DNA of 64,000 nucleotides from Brachyspira aalborgi (GTDB lineage Bacteria; Spirochaetota; Brachyspiria; Brachyspirales; Brachyspiraceae): NCBI RefSeq assembly GCF_008016455.1, contig NZ_SAXU01000001.1, positions 1,364,001 to 1,428,000 of the forward strand, read 5' to 3'. Shown piece by piece: positions 1 to 9,172 of this stretch (position 1 is its first letter; each line of letters starts with the position of its first letter). The notes under the pieces were generated by a model. It saw only the letters and a program-made list of their open reading frames with translations, ran no database searches and was not told where the DNA came from. The position numbers and the translations under genes were made by a program.

Positions 1-2870
1 GTAACAATATATTCCGTGTAAATATATCCTTTGCTTATAGATTCCGTAATTGCAACTTCCGAACTGTTAGGATATTTTTGTCTGAATATATTTCCAATCA
101 TTTCATAATAATAATTTTCTATTGTCAAATCATAATTAGAAAAATAATGCAAATGATAAATAACTTTTCTTTTTTCTATTTTAACTATTTCAATATTAAT
201 GTTTTTAAATATTTTTTTATTAAAATTAATAATTACTTTCGCTAAAGATTTTCCGCTCAAAAATCTTATTGAAAATTTCTTAAATGAGCTTAATTGATTA
301 AAATCATATTTCGCCTTATCCGTAATCGCATTTTTTGAACCTTTATAAAAATCTTCGTTAATAACATTTATTGGAATTGTAAACGCGGAAGAGAGTCCAA
401 ATCTTTTAATATATTTCGCTTTTTTAATATCAATGTATATTAATTTAGATTCTTCGGATATTTTTTCAAGTAAATTATTGAAATTATCTTTTCCTACGAT
501 ATTTATCATATAACTATACATATTTTTTATAAATTTAAATGTGGCGAATGCATTTTCTCCAATATTTATTTTGTTTTTTAAAGTTTCGTCAAAATCTATA
601 GAATCGTAATAAGTCGAGGTTTCCTCCAAATTATCTCCGACTTTAGAAATCTCTTCAATATCTTTTACTAAATTAAACATATTCGATATATTTTCGTCCA
701 TGCCTTTTGTTTTTAAGACTATATCGTTAGAATCCTCCGATACTCTTCTAATGGCGTCTCCGTTATTAATCGATAATTCGGATAATTTTGATAAATCGGT
801 TAAATCCGCGTATAATTTATTATGGAATAATGTATATTGTTCTCTTATATCTTTAATCGCATCGTATAAAATTGTTATAGAAGATATTATTTCTTTGCTT
901 GAAGAAGATTTTTCATCGGTAATTTCTTTTAATTTATTCATATTTTCTTCAAAACTTTGAGTTTTAGAAAATATATCGTCTATGGCGGAAATTCTTTCTT
1001 CTATGCTTGATGTTATTAAATCAAATTGTTTTTCCATACCTCTAATAATATTTCCTGCATTTTCAGATTGAGTATTTGTTATAACCGCTAATTTTCTTAT
1101 CTCTTCCGAAATAATACTAAATCCTTTTCCTTGCTCTCCCGCATGAGCGGCTTCTATAGCAGCGTTCATAGCGAGCATATTCGTTTGTTGAGATGTGTCG
1201 ATAGTAGAGTTGACAAAATCGGTAATTCCGCGCATTGAAGAGACAAGATTTTTTACGGCATTCTCCGTTTTTAATATTCTATCTTTGCTGCTTTTAGCTA
1301 AAGTAATTACTTGTTCCGTTTCATCTTTAACTTTAGATATTGACGAAGAAACTTTATCTATATCTAATTGCATATTTGAAGAAGTCGAATAAATTTTACT
1401 AAAATTTTCTAATTGATTATCAATTTTATTTTGAAGAGTTTTTGCCGTATTTCCTACTAAATTTAAATCCGTCAAACTATCGGATATAATTTTATTTATT
1501 TCCAAACTGCTATTTTCAATTTCTTTAATTTCGTTTTCCTGCTTTTGCGCGTTATCTACTATTAATTTAGATGTTTCAATCATAGAGGAAGAAATTTTTG
1601 ATATATCATTAACTTTATCGTTAAGAGAATTATTCTGTTCTTTTGAAAGCTTTATTGTTTTAGCGCCGCTTGAAAAAATATATTGAACCATATGCTGATA
1701 TATATTTATCCAATTACTTATATCTCCAAAAGCGTCTTTAGAAGTTATTTTAGTCGTATTTATAAATATATTATGATTAAAAACTCCCTCTTCAAGTTCG
1801 GAAGATATTTTTTTTAAAGGTTTTAAAGATATTGGAATCGCTATATTAAGAATAATAATTATTATAAGAATCGATATTATAAAAATTGCGATTAATATTT
1901 TATTAATATTATTAAACGAATCTGAAAAATAATTTTGCGGAACAAACATAAGAAAATTATAATTCTCGCTATCAAGTTGTTTTGTAAATAAAGTATAATT
2001 ATTTTTTTCAACTTTATAATTTTCTATCATTCTTGAATTTGTATAAAAACCTATATTATCCGAAATATATTTTGCTATTGGGATTTCAGATAAGTCTCTT
2101 AATATATAATCCGAATTTTTATGATAAATTATTTTTCCGTTTCTATTATCAAAAATTATAGGATTAAATCTATTATCTTTTTTAATAATTTCCTCTATCA
2201 TTTGATAAGCTATATCAAGCGAAATATCGGAAACCGCCACTCCTATAGCATCTCCGTTAATACTCGAATATATAGGCGAAGACACGGAAATAATTTTTTG
2301 AGTTCCATATATTTCTTTTGAATACGGACTCGAATAATATACATTTCTTGGTCTCTTTCTTTCTCTATTCCAGTTTTCAGGAAGAGCGATTCTATAAAAT
2401 TCTTGATTTATATAATTATTTTCGTTTAATCTTTCGCCCATAGCTTCAGTAGATTGTCTTCCGTCATTTAAATCGTATAGATACAAAGAATGCAATCCTC
2501 TTAAATTAATGTTTGTAATATTTGGTTCAAAATATATTCCGTTTGCCGTTACATAATGCAAATATGTTTGCGATTTGTGAAAGTTATAAATCGCGCTTCT
2601 TAAATTTCCATGAACATTATTAATAATTCCCGCAGAATATAAACCGTAAGACATACTCGCTATATCCGATAAAGCTACCGCTCCGACTCCAGCGGAATTA
2701 AATATTGAATTAAAATTATATATTATATCGTTAAAATAATTTTCAGACTTTGCCATTGCCGTTTCATAAAATATTTTTTTATTAGATTTTGTATTCATAA
2801 AAACGGCGGGCAATAAAGCCAAAATTACTACTATTATTACTAAAAAAAGAATCTTATTTTTAAAACTCAT
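1..2870 (-). CDS. Methyl-accepting chemotaxis protein, 3' end beyond the window
   Basis: This is a transmembrane chemoreceptor that would pass ligand signals to CheA/CheW at the inner membrane. The minus-strand frame is open from the ATG at 2868-2870 to the left edge (about 956 residues), so the C-terminus is missing here. It begins with a membrane segment (about residues 6-24), followed by a long extracytoplasmic Cache-like sensor (about 30-300), a second membrane segment (about 310-335) and a cytoplasmic helical signalling domain. The conserved hairpin core is clear (NILAMNAAIEAAHAGEQGKG, then FSIISEEIRKLA, around residues 560-590). After the signalling domain, a further domain of at least 200 residues continues to the edge with a predicted alpha/beta character. 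I do not recognise it, and it is unusual for an MCP. An AAGG ribosome site lies about 10 bases upstream. The family call is firm; the ligand is unknown. Confidence 0.93.
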   Translation of the reverse strand, partial: MSFKNKILFLVIIVVILALLPAVFMNTKSNKKIFYETAMAKSENYFNDIIYNFNSIFNSAGVGAVALSDIASMSYGLYSAGIINNVHGNLRSAIYNFHKSQTYLHYVTANGIYFEPNITNINLRGLHSLYLYDLNDGRQSTEAMGERLNENNYINQEFYRIALPENWNRERKRPRNVYYSSPYSKEIYGTQKIISVSSPIYSSINGDAIGVAVSDISLDIAYQMIEEIIKKDNRFNPIIFDNRNGKIIYHKNSDYILRDLSEIPIAKYISDNIGFYTNSRMIENYKVEKNNYTLFTKQLDSENYNFLMFVPQNYFSDSFNNINKILIAIFIISILIIIIILNIAIPISLKPLKKISSELEEGVFNHNIFINTTKITSKDAFGDISNWINIYQHMVQYIFSSGAKTIKLSKEQNNSLNDKVNDISKISSSMIETSKLIVDNAQKQENEIKEIENSSLEINKIISDSLTDLNLVGNTAKTLQNKIDNQLENFSKIYSTSSNMQLDIDKVSSSISKVKDETEQVITLAKSSKDRILKTENAVKNLVSSMRGITDFVNSTIDTSQQTNMLAMNAAIEAAHAGEQGKGFSIISEEIRKLAVITNTQSENAGNIIRGMEKQFDLITSSIEERISAIDDIFSKTQSFEENMNKLKEITDEKSSSSKEIISSITILYDAIKDIREQYTLFHNKLYADLTDLSKLSELSINNGDAIRRVSEDSNDIVLKTKGMDENISNMFNLVKDIEEISKVGDNLEETSTYYDSIDFDETLKNKINIGENAFATFKFIKNMYSYMINIVGKDNFNNLLEKISEESKLIYIDIKKAKYIKRFGLSSAFTIPINVINEDFYKGSKNAITDKAKYDFNQLSSFKKFSIRFLSGKSLAKVIINFNKKIFKNINIEIVKIEKRKVIYHLHYFSNYDLTIENYYYEMIGNIFRQKYPNSSEVAITESISKGYIYTEYIV

Positions 2871-3131
2871 ATAAAAACCTTATTTCTAATTTTACCAAAA
2901 ATTATTACTTATATTTTCGGTTATTTGATTTATATTATACATTATTTACAAAAATTTGAAAATAACTTAAATTCTAATTTTTAATAATATTTATTTAAAT
3001 ATTAATAGAAATATAAAGTTAAAGAAGTATCACAAACGGAGATAAAATAATTCTGCTAACGCTTAATAAATTTTGTATTTATTTTTTTGTAATTTTTCCT
3101 AATGATTTTTAATTTATTATATTATGCAGTC

Positions 3132-3160
3132 TTGACATTTATTATTTATATAAATATAAT
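3132..3160 (+). promoter_or_regulatory. Sigma-70 type promoter for the GT61 gene
   Basis: TTGACA at 3132-3137 and TATAAT at 3155-3160 are both perfect consensus hexamers, separated by 17 bases. The ATG of the glycosyltransferase gene follows 30 bases after the -10. The rest of the gap 2871-3189 is AT-rich and shows no other structure I can support. Confidence 0.8.
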
Positions 3161-3189
3161 GTATAGAAAATTATAATTTAGAGTTTAAA

Positions 3190-4653
3190 ATGGATATATC
3201 AATATACGCTTCTGAAGATACAAAAAAATACATTATGGACGGTATTCAATTTTTTTCCAATTCGATTAAAAGCGATGATTTAGATGTAGCTTATCTTGAA
3301 AATGGCATTATAATTCCTATTGAAAACCCGTTTAGTACAAAAGGAGTAGGGGGGGTCGTAGATGAAAAAGGAAAAATACATGACTATTCTTTAAGGAATC
3401 ATATAAGTTTTACAGTTGATTATACTAGTAAACCGTCTCCAAATAATTACTACGGCGCTAATCCAGATACGAACTTAAAAAATGTAAAATATGTAGATGA
3501 AGAAATAATGTTTTTAGGTATCGGTTTTTCTCAAAGAGACTACGGACATACCATATTAGAATCTTTGAGCAGGTTATGGTATTTATTGGATAAGGATGCA
3601 TCAAAATATAAAGTAGCTTTACTGTCTCCTCCATCAAAAGATTGTATAGATTTATTATTATTATTTGGAATTGTAGAAGAAAATATAATAACAATAACAG
3701 AACCTACAAAATATAGAAATGTTATTATTCCACAAAATTCAATAGCAATTTATTGCTATTTTAATATTAAATTTAAAGAAATAATAGATAGAATAAAAGA
3801 TAAAATCGAACCGTATAACTTTGAAAAAGTATATTTTTCAAGGAAACATATTCATTATAAAAGAACTTTACATGAAAAGCCATTACAAGATGTTTTTATA
3901 AATAACGGTTATAAAATATTTTATCCTGAAAAATTATCCGTAAAAGAAAAGATAGCTATAGTTAAAGGTTGTAAATATTATGCAGGCTTAAATGGAACAA
4001 ACATAGTTCATAGTATATTTGCTAAAGAAGGAGCAAATATTATATGCCTTTTAAGATGTAATGAAGAGCCATATGAATCCTACTTTAATATGAATAATAA
4101 TAATATAATATGTGTTACCTCGAACAACCTATCGTTACCTATCGGTGGATGGGCAGGACCTTATATAGTTTGTGGCAATGAATATTTATTTAAATTTTTT
4201 GACGACTATAATTTTAGATATAATAAAAAATCATTTCTATATAATAATTATCAAATATTGGATTATATATTCGTATGGAGTCAAATTTATAAAGAAGCTT
4301 TAGCAAAAGGAGTTTATAATACAATTGAAATGAGCAATGAGCAAATAGCCGATAATATTGTTAAAATTTATTATAATTACATGAAAGAAAATACATTGTC
4401 TAAAAATACGCTCTTTTATATAGGTATTACTACTGAAGTTGGAAATGTAAATTATAATAATTATTTTGAAATCGTAATATTCGGAATTAGAATAATAAAA
4501 ATAAATTTGAATAAATATGGTATACTTAAAAAAATATCTTGGTGGATACCGATTAGAAAGTTAAGAGATAACTTTAGAAATAAAATTGTATACTCTCAAG
4601 TCTCGAACGATGAATATAAAAACTATTTTATTGATAAAATATTAAACAAATAA
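3190..4653 (+). CDS. Glycosyltransferase family 61 (DUF563)-like protein
   Basis: This is probably a glycosyltransferase acting on a surface glycan or glycoprotein. Residues 105-300 look like the GT61/DUF563 domain: GHTILESLSRLW at 119-130, KVYFSRKH near 215, and a C-terminal block around NGYKIFYPEKLSVKEK and GLNGTNIVHSIFAKEGA, which is the family's most conserved stretch. The last 37 residues carry WWIPIRKLRDNFR (451-463), a tail also found on the convergent radical SAM protein. The gene has its own consensus promoter and a poor ribosome site. A run of seven G (3349-3355) lies in the 5' part of the frame but the frame is intact. The stop lies 3 bases from the stop of the convergent neighbour. 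The acceptor and donor sugars cannot be told from the sequence. Confidence 0.8.
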   Translation: MDISIYASEDTKKYIMDGIQFFSNSIKSDDLDVAYLENGIIIPIENPFSTKGVGGVVDEKGKIHDYSLRNHISFTVDYTSKPSPNNYYGANPDTNLKNVKYVDEEIMFLGIGFSQRDYGHTILESLSRLWYLLDKDASKYKVALLSPPSKDCIDLLLLFGIVEENIITITEPTKYRNVIIPQNSIAIYCYFNIKFKEIIDRIKDKIEPYNFEKVYFSRKHIHYKRTLHEKPLQDVFINNGYKIFYPEKLSVKEKIAIVKGCKYYAGLNGTNIVHSIFAKEGANIICLLRCNEEPYESYFNMNNNNIICVTSNNLSLPIGGWAGPYIVCGNEYLFKFFDDYNFRYNKKSFLYNNYQILDYIFVWSQIYKEALAKGVYNTIEMSNEQIADNIVKIYYNYMKENTLSKNTLFYIGITTEVGNVNYNNYFEIVIFGIRIIKINLNKYGILKKISWWIPIRKLRDNFRNKIVYSQVSNDEYKNYFIDKILNK

Positions 4654-4710
4654 TATTTATAAGAATTTGCTTCTAAAATTATCTCTCAACTTTTTAACGG
4701 GTATCCACCA
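4540..4710. repeat. Imperfect inverted repeat encoding a shared protein tail
   Basis: The 45 bases at 4540-4584 (+) and 4666-4710 (read on -) match at 38 of 45 positions when aligned codon by codon. They encode WWIPIRKLRDNFRNK and WWIPVKKLRDNFRSK, the C-terminal tails of two convergent, otherwise unrelated genes. The arms are separated by about 80 bases that hold both stop codons. In RNA each arm could fold on the other, so the structure might also serve as a bidirectional transcription barrier, but there is no classical T-run. Confidence 0.8.
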
Positions 4711-5821
4711 TGCCAAAGAATCAATTATTTTATCCATATTTTTATTTAAACTACATATTTTATTATATAAATAAGAAGCAGGAAGTATTTTTTCTATATA
4801 ATTAGAAATACATTTTTTAGCTTTTAAACTATCAAGATATTTTGGGGCATAATTATTAACTCGACAATCGCATCTAATCAAAGAGCATTTAATATACTGT
4901 ATTAATTTAAAATAATCTAAGTTTTCTTTATAAATATTACCTATAATTGGAGATATAGAACATTCAGTTCCTCGATAATATCCTTGAGCATTAATTGAAA
5001 TAGTATTTACTCCCTGGACGCAATAAAAATTTTCAAAATTTTTCATATCTTTTTCTACCGCAATCCTATGAGGAATATATACGCTTTCATTATCATCAAA
5101 AACATATCTTGTATTATAATCTTGCAAATAATCTGGAATATATCCTTTATAACTATTGTATTTTTCTATCTCTTCAAAATGCTTATTAGCTTTGTAAAAC
5201 CAATTTATATCTTCATCCGTATATCTCTTATCTAAACCTAAACCTTCATCATCGTAAATAAGTGCTAAATCTAATCCAAAATAGTATTGTTTTCTTAAAT
5301 TAAGTAAATGTTCATAAAATTCTAAACATCTATCTTTTAAAGATGGATTCAACATTAGAGAAAACATAGTATATTTGTTATAATTATTAGAACATTGTAT
5401 TATCTCTTTTATATGGTTTATATTTGCATATTCTAAATGTATAGAAAAATTTAAATAAAAGTTATTTTTAGAAAATAATTTTGAAAAGAAATCCTTATTT
5501 TTATGCCCATTAGAATATAAATAGATATATGCATCTTTATTTTTTAATATGTATTCGACTAATTGAGTAAAATTAGGATGAATGGTAGGCTCCCCCCCCC
5601 CCCGAAAACATAAATACATATTTATCTTTTCTTATTTCAAAAATTTTATCAACAGTGTCAATTAATAAAGGTAGTTTAGTAAATTCAATACTTTTTTGAA
5701 TATGAGGCGCATGGGATATGCAGTAAGAACAATTATAGTTGCAAAAATCCGTTGGAAACCAATGTATAATCATTTGTTTTAAGTCGGTATTTCCATGTTG
5801 ACAATATTTTTTATTTATCAT
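4657..5821 (-). pseudogene. Radical SAM protein with SPASM-like tail, out of frame at a 12-G tract (probably phase-OFF)
   Basis: The N-terminal part (ATG at 5819-5821, GGAG ribosome site upstream) contains CNYNCSYC (C27, C31, C34), the radical SAM 4Fe-4S motif. It reads into a run of 12 G on the coding strand (plus-strand C at 5592-5603) and then terminates 5 codons later at 5573. The downstream frame continues to 4657 and resumes the domain at GGEPTIHP, the SAM-binding GGEP motif. With 11 G (or 8 or 14) the frame is continuous and reads FSGGGEPTIHP, as in normal family members, giving a protein of roughly 390 residues. The C-terminal third has C..GTEC...GNI and a CDC motif, like an auxiliary-cluster (SPASM/twitch) domain. 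The final residues, WWIPVKKLRDNFR, match the tail of the neighbouring glycosyltransferase. The substrate is unknown; a surface-glycan or peptide modification role is inferred from the neighbour. Confidence 0.85.
5592..5603. repeat. Homopolymer tract (12 C on +, 12 G in the radical SAM gene)
   Basis: Twelve consecutive C lie in a genome segment where C and G runs are otherwise very short. The tract sits exactly at the glycine codons before the GGEP motif of the radical SAM protein, so length changes of one base toggle the frame. This is the classic arrangement of a slipped-strand contingency locus. Confidence 0.9.
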
Positions 5822-5920
5822 TTATTAATCTCCATATAGTTTTTCTATTTTTTTTATTATAACCTATTTCATGAAGAATATCAAGCAAAAATAAATCTTA
5901 ATAATAATCAATTAGCCTCT

Positions 5921-6106
5921 TTATAACTTATGATAAAATATCTCTTTAATATAAGGATTAAGCCATTCTTTTTCGTCAGATTGAATTCTGTTTCGCATTT
6001 CATAATAGTATGGAGCTTTTAATCGAGGTATATCGCCCCAAGTTAAAAATGCATGTTTATTAATGCATGATGGTATATATTTGACAATATTCTTTAACTT
6101 TATAGT
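5921..6106 (-). pseudogene. 3' remnant of an unidentified gene
   Basis: A minus-strand frame without a plausible start encodes about 60 residues (TIKLKNIVKYIPSC... LTWGDIPRLKAPYYYEMRN ... YIKEIFYHKL) and ends in TAA at 5921-5923. The composition looks like real protein, with aromatic and charged residues rather than the lysine/isoleucine noise of AT-rich non-coding DNA. It lies directly upstream of the radical SAM gene on the same strand and may be the tail of another surface-glycan gene lost by deletion. I cannot name the family. The remaining gap (5822-5920 and 6107-6301) shows no further gene. Confidence 0.4.
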
Positions 6107-6301
6107 TTAGGCATCTTAAAATATATTTTTTTAAAAATCTTTGAGTTATATGCGCTATTTTATGATTAGTGTTTTATTACATTCTTACTTACTTAATAAA
6201 AGATATTTTATAGATATTGCCGTAATTTTTTTACGGAACAGCTTGACTTTTTTTATCATAATAGCCGATAATATAACTAATATATTTTGAGATTTTTAAT
6301 A

Positions 6302-7431
6302 ATGCTTAAATCAATTACGGTGGGTAATTTCAGAGCTTTTAGCGAAAAAGTTACGCTTGATTTTTCAGAAGTTGGTAAATACGATTTTAATACGGAAGCA
6401 ATAAAAAATGGGCTTGTAAAAACAGCAATAATGTATGGTAAAAACGCTGGCGGTAAATCATCAATTGCGTATGCAATATTTGATATAGTTTCAAATTTGA
6501 CAGATAAATTTATGGGCATATCGCATGATGAAAATTATAAAAATGCATTTAATATGGAACAGCCAGTTACATTTGAATATAATTTTAAATTTAGAGATAA
6601 AGAAGTTAAATATATATATATGAAAAGTCAGATTTCGAGACATTCTTGTCAGAATCATTATCAATAGACGATAAAATTGTAATTAATTATTATAAAGATG
6701 ATTTGAACACTGCTTTTGAGGTTTATTTGAAAGGAACAGAAAATTTGCAAAAGGATTTGAAAGAATCTAAAATTTCAGCCGTTAAGTGGGTTAATAGGAA
6801 TAGCGTTCTTAAAAATACGGAAGAGAACAAAATTTTTAAAGAATTCATTAGTTTTGTGTATAGGATGTTACTTTTTTGGTCGCTTTAATATAGGCCTTTT
6901 GTAGAATATGTCACAGATAGACAAATTCTTATTAATGAAATTATAAAACTTGTACATTTTGAAGATTTTAACTCTTTTTTTAAGGAAGCTGGTATAGAGG
7001 ATGAATTTGACTATCAGATAATCAATGAAAAAACACAACTTTTAGTAAAATATGGAGATAAAACTTTACCATTTGGAAGAGTAAAATCATCTGGTATGAG
7101 TTCGCTTCTGCTTGTATATTTTTGGTTGCAAGATTTACTTATTAATAAGAATAATGATAAAAGTCCGTCTTTTATATGTATTGACGAATTTGACGCTTTT
7201 TATCATTTTGAGCTTTCTCGTTTTATTATAGAAAAATTAAAAAAATGCAACTGCCAAGTTTTACTTACTACGCATAATACCGCTTTGCTAACAAACGATA
7301 TTTTGCGTCCAGACTGCTATTATATATGCTCTAAAAAAGAAATTGTAAATGTAAACAATGCAACAGAAAAAGAACTTAGACAAGGACATAATCTTGAAAA
7401 ACTGTATCGGGGTGGAACATTTGGTTTATAA
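6302..7431 (+). pseudogene. AAA ATPase (AAA_15/AAA_21, defence-type), disrupted
   Basis: This is a broken ATPase of the class found in abortive-infection and OLD-like defence systems. The ATG at 6302 is preferred over the upstream TTG at 6287, because the family starts with MLKSITVGNFRAF. Walker A is GKNAGGKS (residues 46-53). The frame is lost at a (TA)5 run at 6611-6620; removing one TA unit restores KYIYEKSDFETFLSESLSIDD. The frame then continues to an in-frame TAA at 6886-6888 and, after it, on to 7431. The last part has the signature-like SSGMSSLLL and Walker B FICIDEFDAF, followed by TTHNTALL. A full protein would be about 376 residues. Two independent lesions argue for a dead gene rather than a switch, although the TA slip alone would be reversible. 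The adjacent gene is its likely partner and is broken too. Confidence 0.8.
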
Positions 7432-7483
7432 AAATGAGAAGATTCTCTTTATTTTTTAGGGTAAAAAAATAGAACCATATATA

Positions 7484-8225
7484 ATGCAAATAATAAAAGA
7501 GTTATATTTCAAAGATGATAAATATATTTTTATTTCGTATTGTAGTAATATACAATCTCTTTTTAATGAGTTAAATAAAGATGACGATTTAGATTTGGTA
7601 GGATTATTAAAAGAAAAAGAAAGAGAATATTTTAAAAAAAAGAAGAAAAAACATTCAAAACTTGAAAAAAAATTAGAAAAATGCAATCGTGATGAATTTT
7701 CGGAAATATATCTCTTCTTCGACTATGATATAAAAAAGCCTGATAAATATAATAAAGACAGTTTGGAAACTCAAAATGAAAAAATAAAAGAAATGTTAGA
7801 ATTATTTGACGATGAAACGGGAAATGGCAAACTATATATAAATTACCCTATGGTTGAATCAATTAGATATTTTAAAAAAGAATTGCCAGATGAAAATTAC
7901 TATACTTATACTATAAATTTATTTATTGGAAAAGAGTTTATAAAGAAAGGCTCATAATTTTTCGCATTATAAAAACTTGGACTTTATTACAAGTAAAGAT
8001 AAAAATCAACAATCAAATTGGAAACATATAATAGATTTAAATATTAAAAAAGCAAATCATATTTGTTCGGACTTAAATGAATTACCAAGTAAAAAAATAT
8101 CTATAAACCAACAAGAAATTTTTAAAAATCAGTTATCAAAATATGTTTCTAAAAATAAAATAGCAATTTTAAACAGTTTTCCGTTATTTTTATATGAATA
8201 TTTTCCTATCAATTATTTTAAATAA
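7484..8225 (+). pseudogene. Partner protein of the AAA ATPase (possible nuclease subunit), frameshifted
   Basis: This gene follows the ATPase by about 50 bases on the same strand. The first frame (7484-7957) carries a lysine-rich helical stretch (residues 44-70) and then IYLFFDYDIK and KLYINYPMVESI. This order resembles the small Toprim-like or DxD-containing partners that accompany AAA_15/21 ATPases in AbiL-like and related defence pairs. A one-base shift near 7950 (GGC against GC) breaks the frame; the second frame continues with AHNFSHYKNLDFITSKDK and ends at 8225. Joined, the product would be about 245 residues. The family name is tentative because the full Toprim motif set is not evident. 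The pairing and shared decay support a lost two-gene system. Confidence 0.6.
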
Positions 8226-8235
8226 AAAATAATAA

Positions 8236-8514
8236 TTTTTTGAGCAATTAGAAAAAGCGATTAAAAGAAAAGATATTATAAGCGTTAATCATAGAATTAC
8301 GGCGATATTGTCATCATACTTCGATATTTTATTTGCATTAAATAAAGAACTTCATCCAGGCGAAAAGAAGTTAATTAAATACGCTCATAAATTATGCAAG
8401 TCGCTTCCTAAAAATTTTGACAACGATATTGAAAATATAATTAATAGCAAATTAAACAAAAATATTTTAGATAATGTCGATAAATTAATTGAAAATCTTA
8501 AAAAAATTATTTAA
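8236..8514 (+). pseudogene. 3' remnant, DUF4037/nucleotidyltransferase-like C-terminus
   Basis: An open frame with no good start begins right after a stop at 8233-8235 and encodes about 92 residues: EQLEKAIKRKD... RITAILSSYFDILFALN KELHPGEKKLIKYAHKL. The FALN..LHPGEK segment resembles the C-terminal half of DUF4037-type nucleotidyltransferase proteins. The N-terminal catalytic part is absent. It abuts the convergent eda gene (stop at 8516), so it looks like a deletion scar. The assignment is from memory of the motif and is moderate at best. Confidence 0.45.
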
Positions 8515-8515
8515 T

Positions 8516-9136
8516 TTATTTTATTAATTCGCTCGCTTTTTTGAATCTATTTTTCATTTCAGTCCAATTTTTTTCTTTCAAAATATCTCTCGAACATAAC
8601 CATGAACCTCCGCATGCAAATACATTTGGCTGTTTTAAATATTCTAAAACATTATTTATACTTACTCCGCCTAAAGGCATAAATTTAACTCCCGTATGAG
8701 AGTAAACCGCTCCGACTCCTTTAAGCCATTCTATTCCTCCGAAAACTCCTGCGTGAAAAAACTTCAAATATTTATGTCCGTAAGAAAGGCATTGCTCTAT
8801 TTCAGAAGGCGTGGCGACTCCAGGTATATAATCGTAACTTTTATTTTTAGCGTATTCCAGCATATTAGGTTGAAATCCAGGACTTATTATAATATTCGTT
8901 CCCAAGTCTAATATTTTATCTACTTGTTCTTTAGATATTACCGTAGCCGCCGCTCTTGGCAAATCAGGATAATATTTAGAAAGAATTTCAAGAGCCTTAT
9001 AAGAATATTCCGTTCTCATTGTAAGCTCGATTGCAGGCAAATATTCGCTTGACAAATCGGCTATATTTCTTATTTCTTCTTCCGTTTCAACTACGGCAAC
9101 GGGAATTATTTTTGTGGATATATATTTTTTGAACAT
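8516..9136 (-). CDS. eda: 2-dehydro-3-deoxy-phosphogluconate (KDPG) aldolase
   Basis: This class I aldolase splits KDPG into pyruvate and glyceraldehyde-3-phosphate in the last step of hexuronate/Entner-Doudoroff breakdown. The 206-residue length is normal. IELTMRT near residue 37 carries the catalytic Glu/Arg pair. GVATPSEIEQ and YLKFFHAGVFGG (Schiff-base lysine in LKFF) follow, then MPLGGVSINNV at the phosphate site. It is the last gene of a minus-strand group with uxaA and uxaB relics and has a good AGGAG site. It appears to be the only intact gene of that operon in this window and could survive because KDPG arises from other routes. Confidence 0.92.
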   Translation of the reverse strand: MFKKYISTKIIPVAVVETEEEIRNIADLSSEYLPAIELTMRTEYSYKALEILSKYYPDLPRAAATVISKEQVDKILDLGTNIIISPGFQPNMLEYAKNKSYDYIPGVATPSEIEQCLSYGHKYLKFFHAGVFGGIEWLKGVGAVYSHTGVKFMPLGGVSINNVLEYLKQPNVFACGGSWLCSRDILKEKNWTEMKNRFKKASELIK

Positions 9137-9172
9137 AAATTTAACTCCTTTTTAGACATTATATTAATTATT

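Noticed and set aside
700-960. Plus-strand ORFs across 1-2400
   Set aside because: They lie antisense to the long open MCP frame, which has clear signalling motifs.
3349-3355. Run of seven G in the GT61 gene as a second phase switch
   Set aside because: The frame is intact and seven bases is short for frequent slippage; it could still be a weak hot spot but the sequence does not show switching.
3458-3694. Minus-strand ORF of 78 codons inside the GT61 gene
   Set aside because: It is antisense to a well-supported coding frame and encodes low-complexity Leu/Ile-rich sequence.
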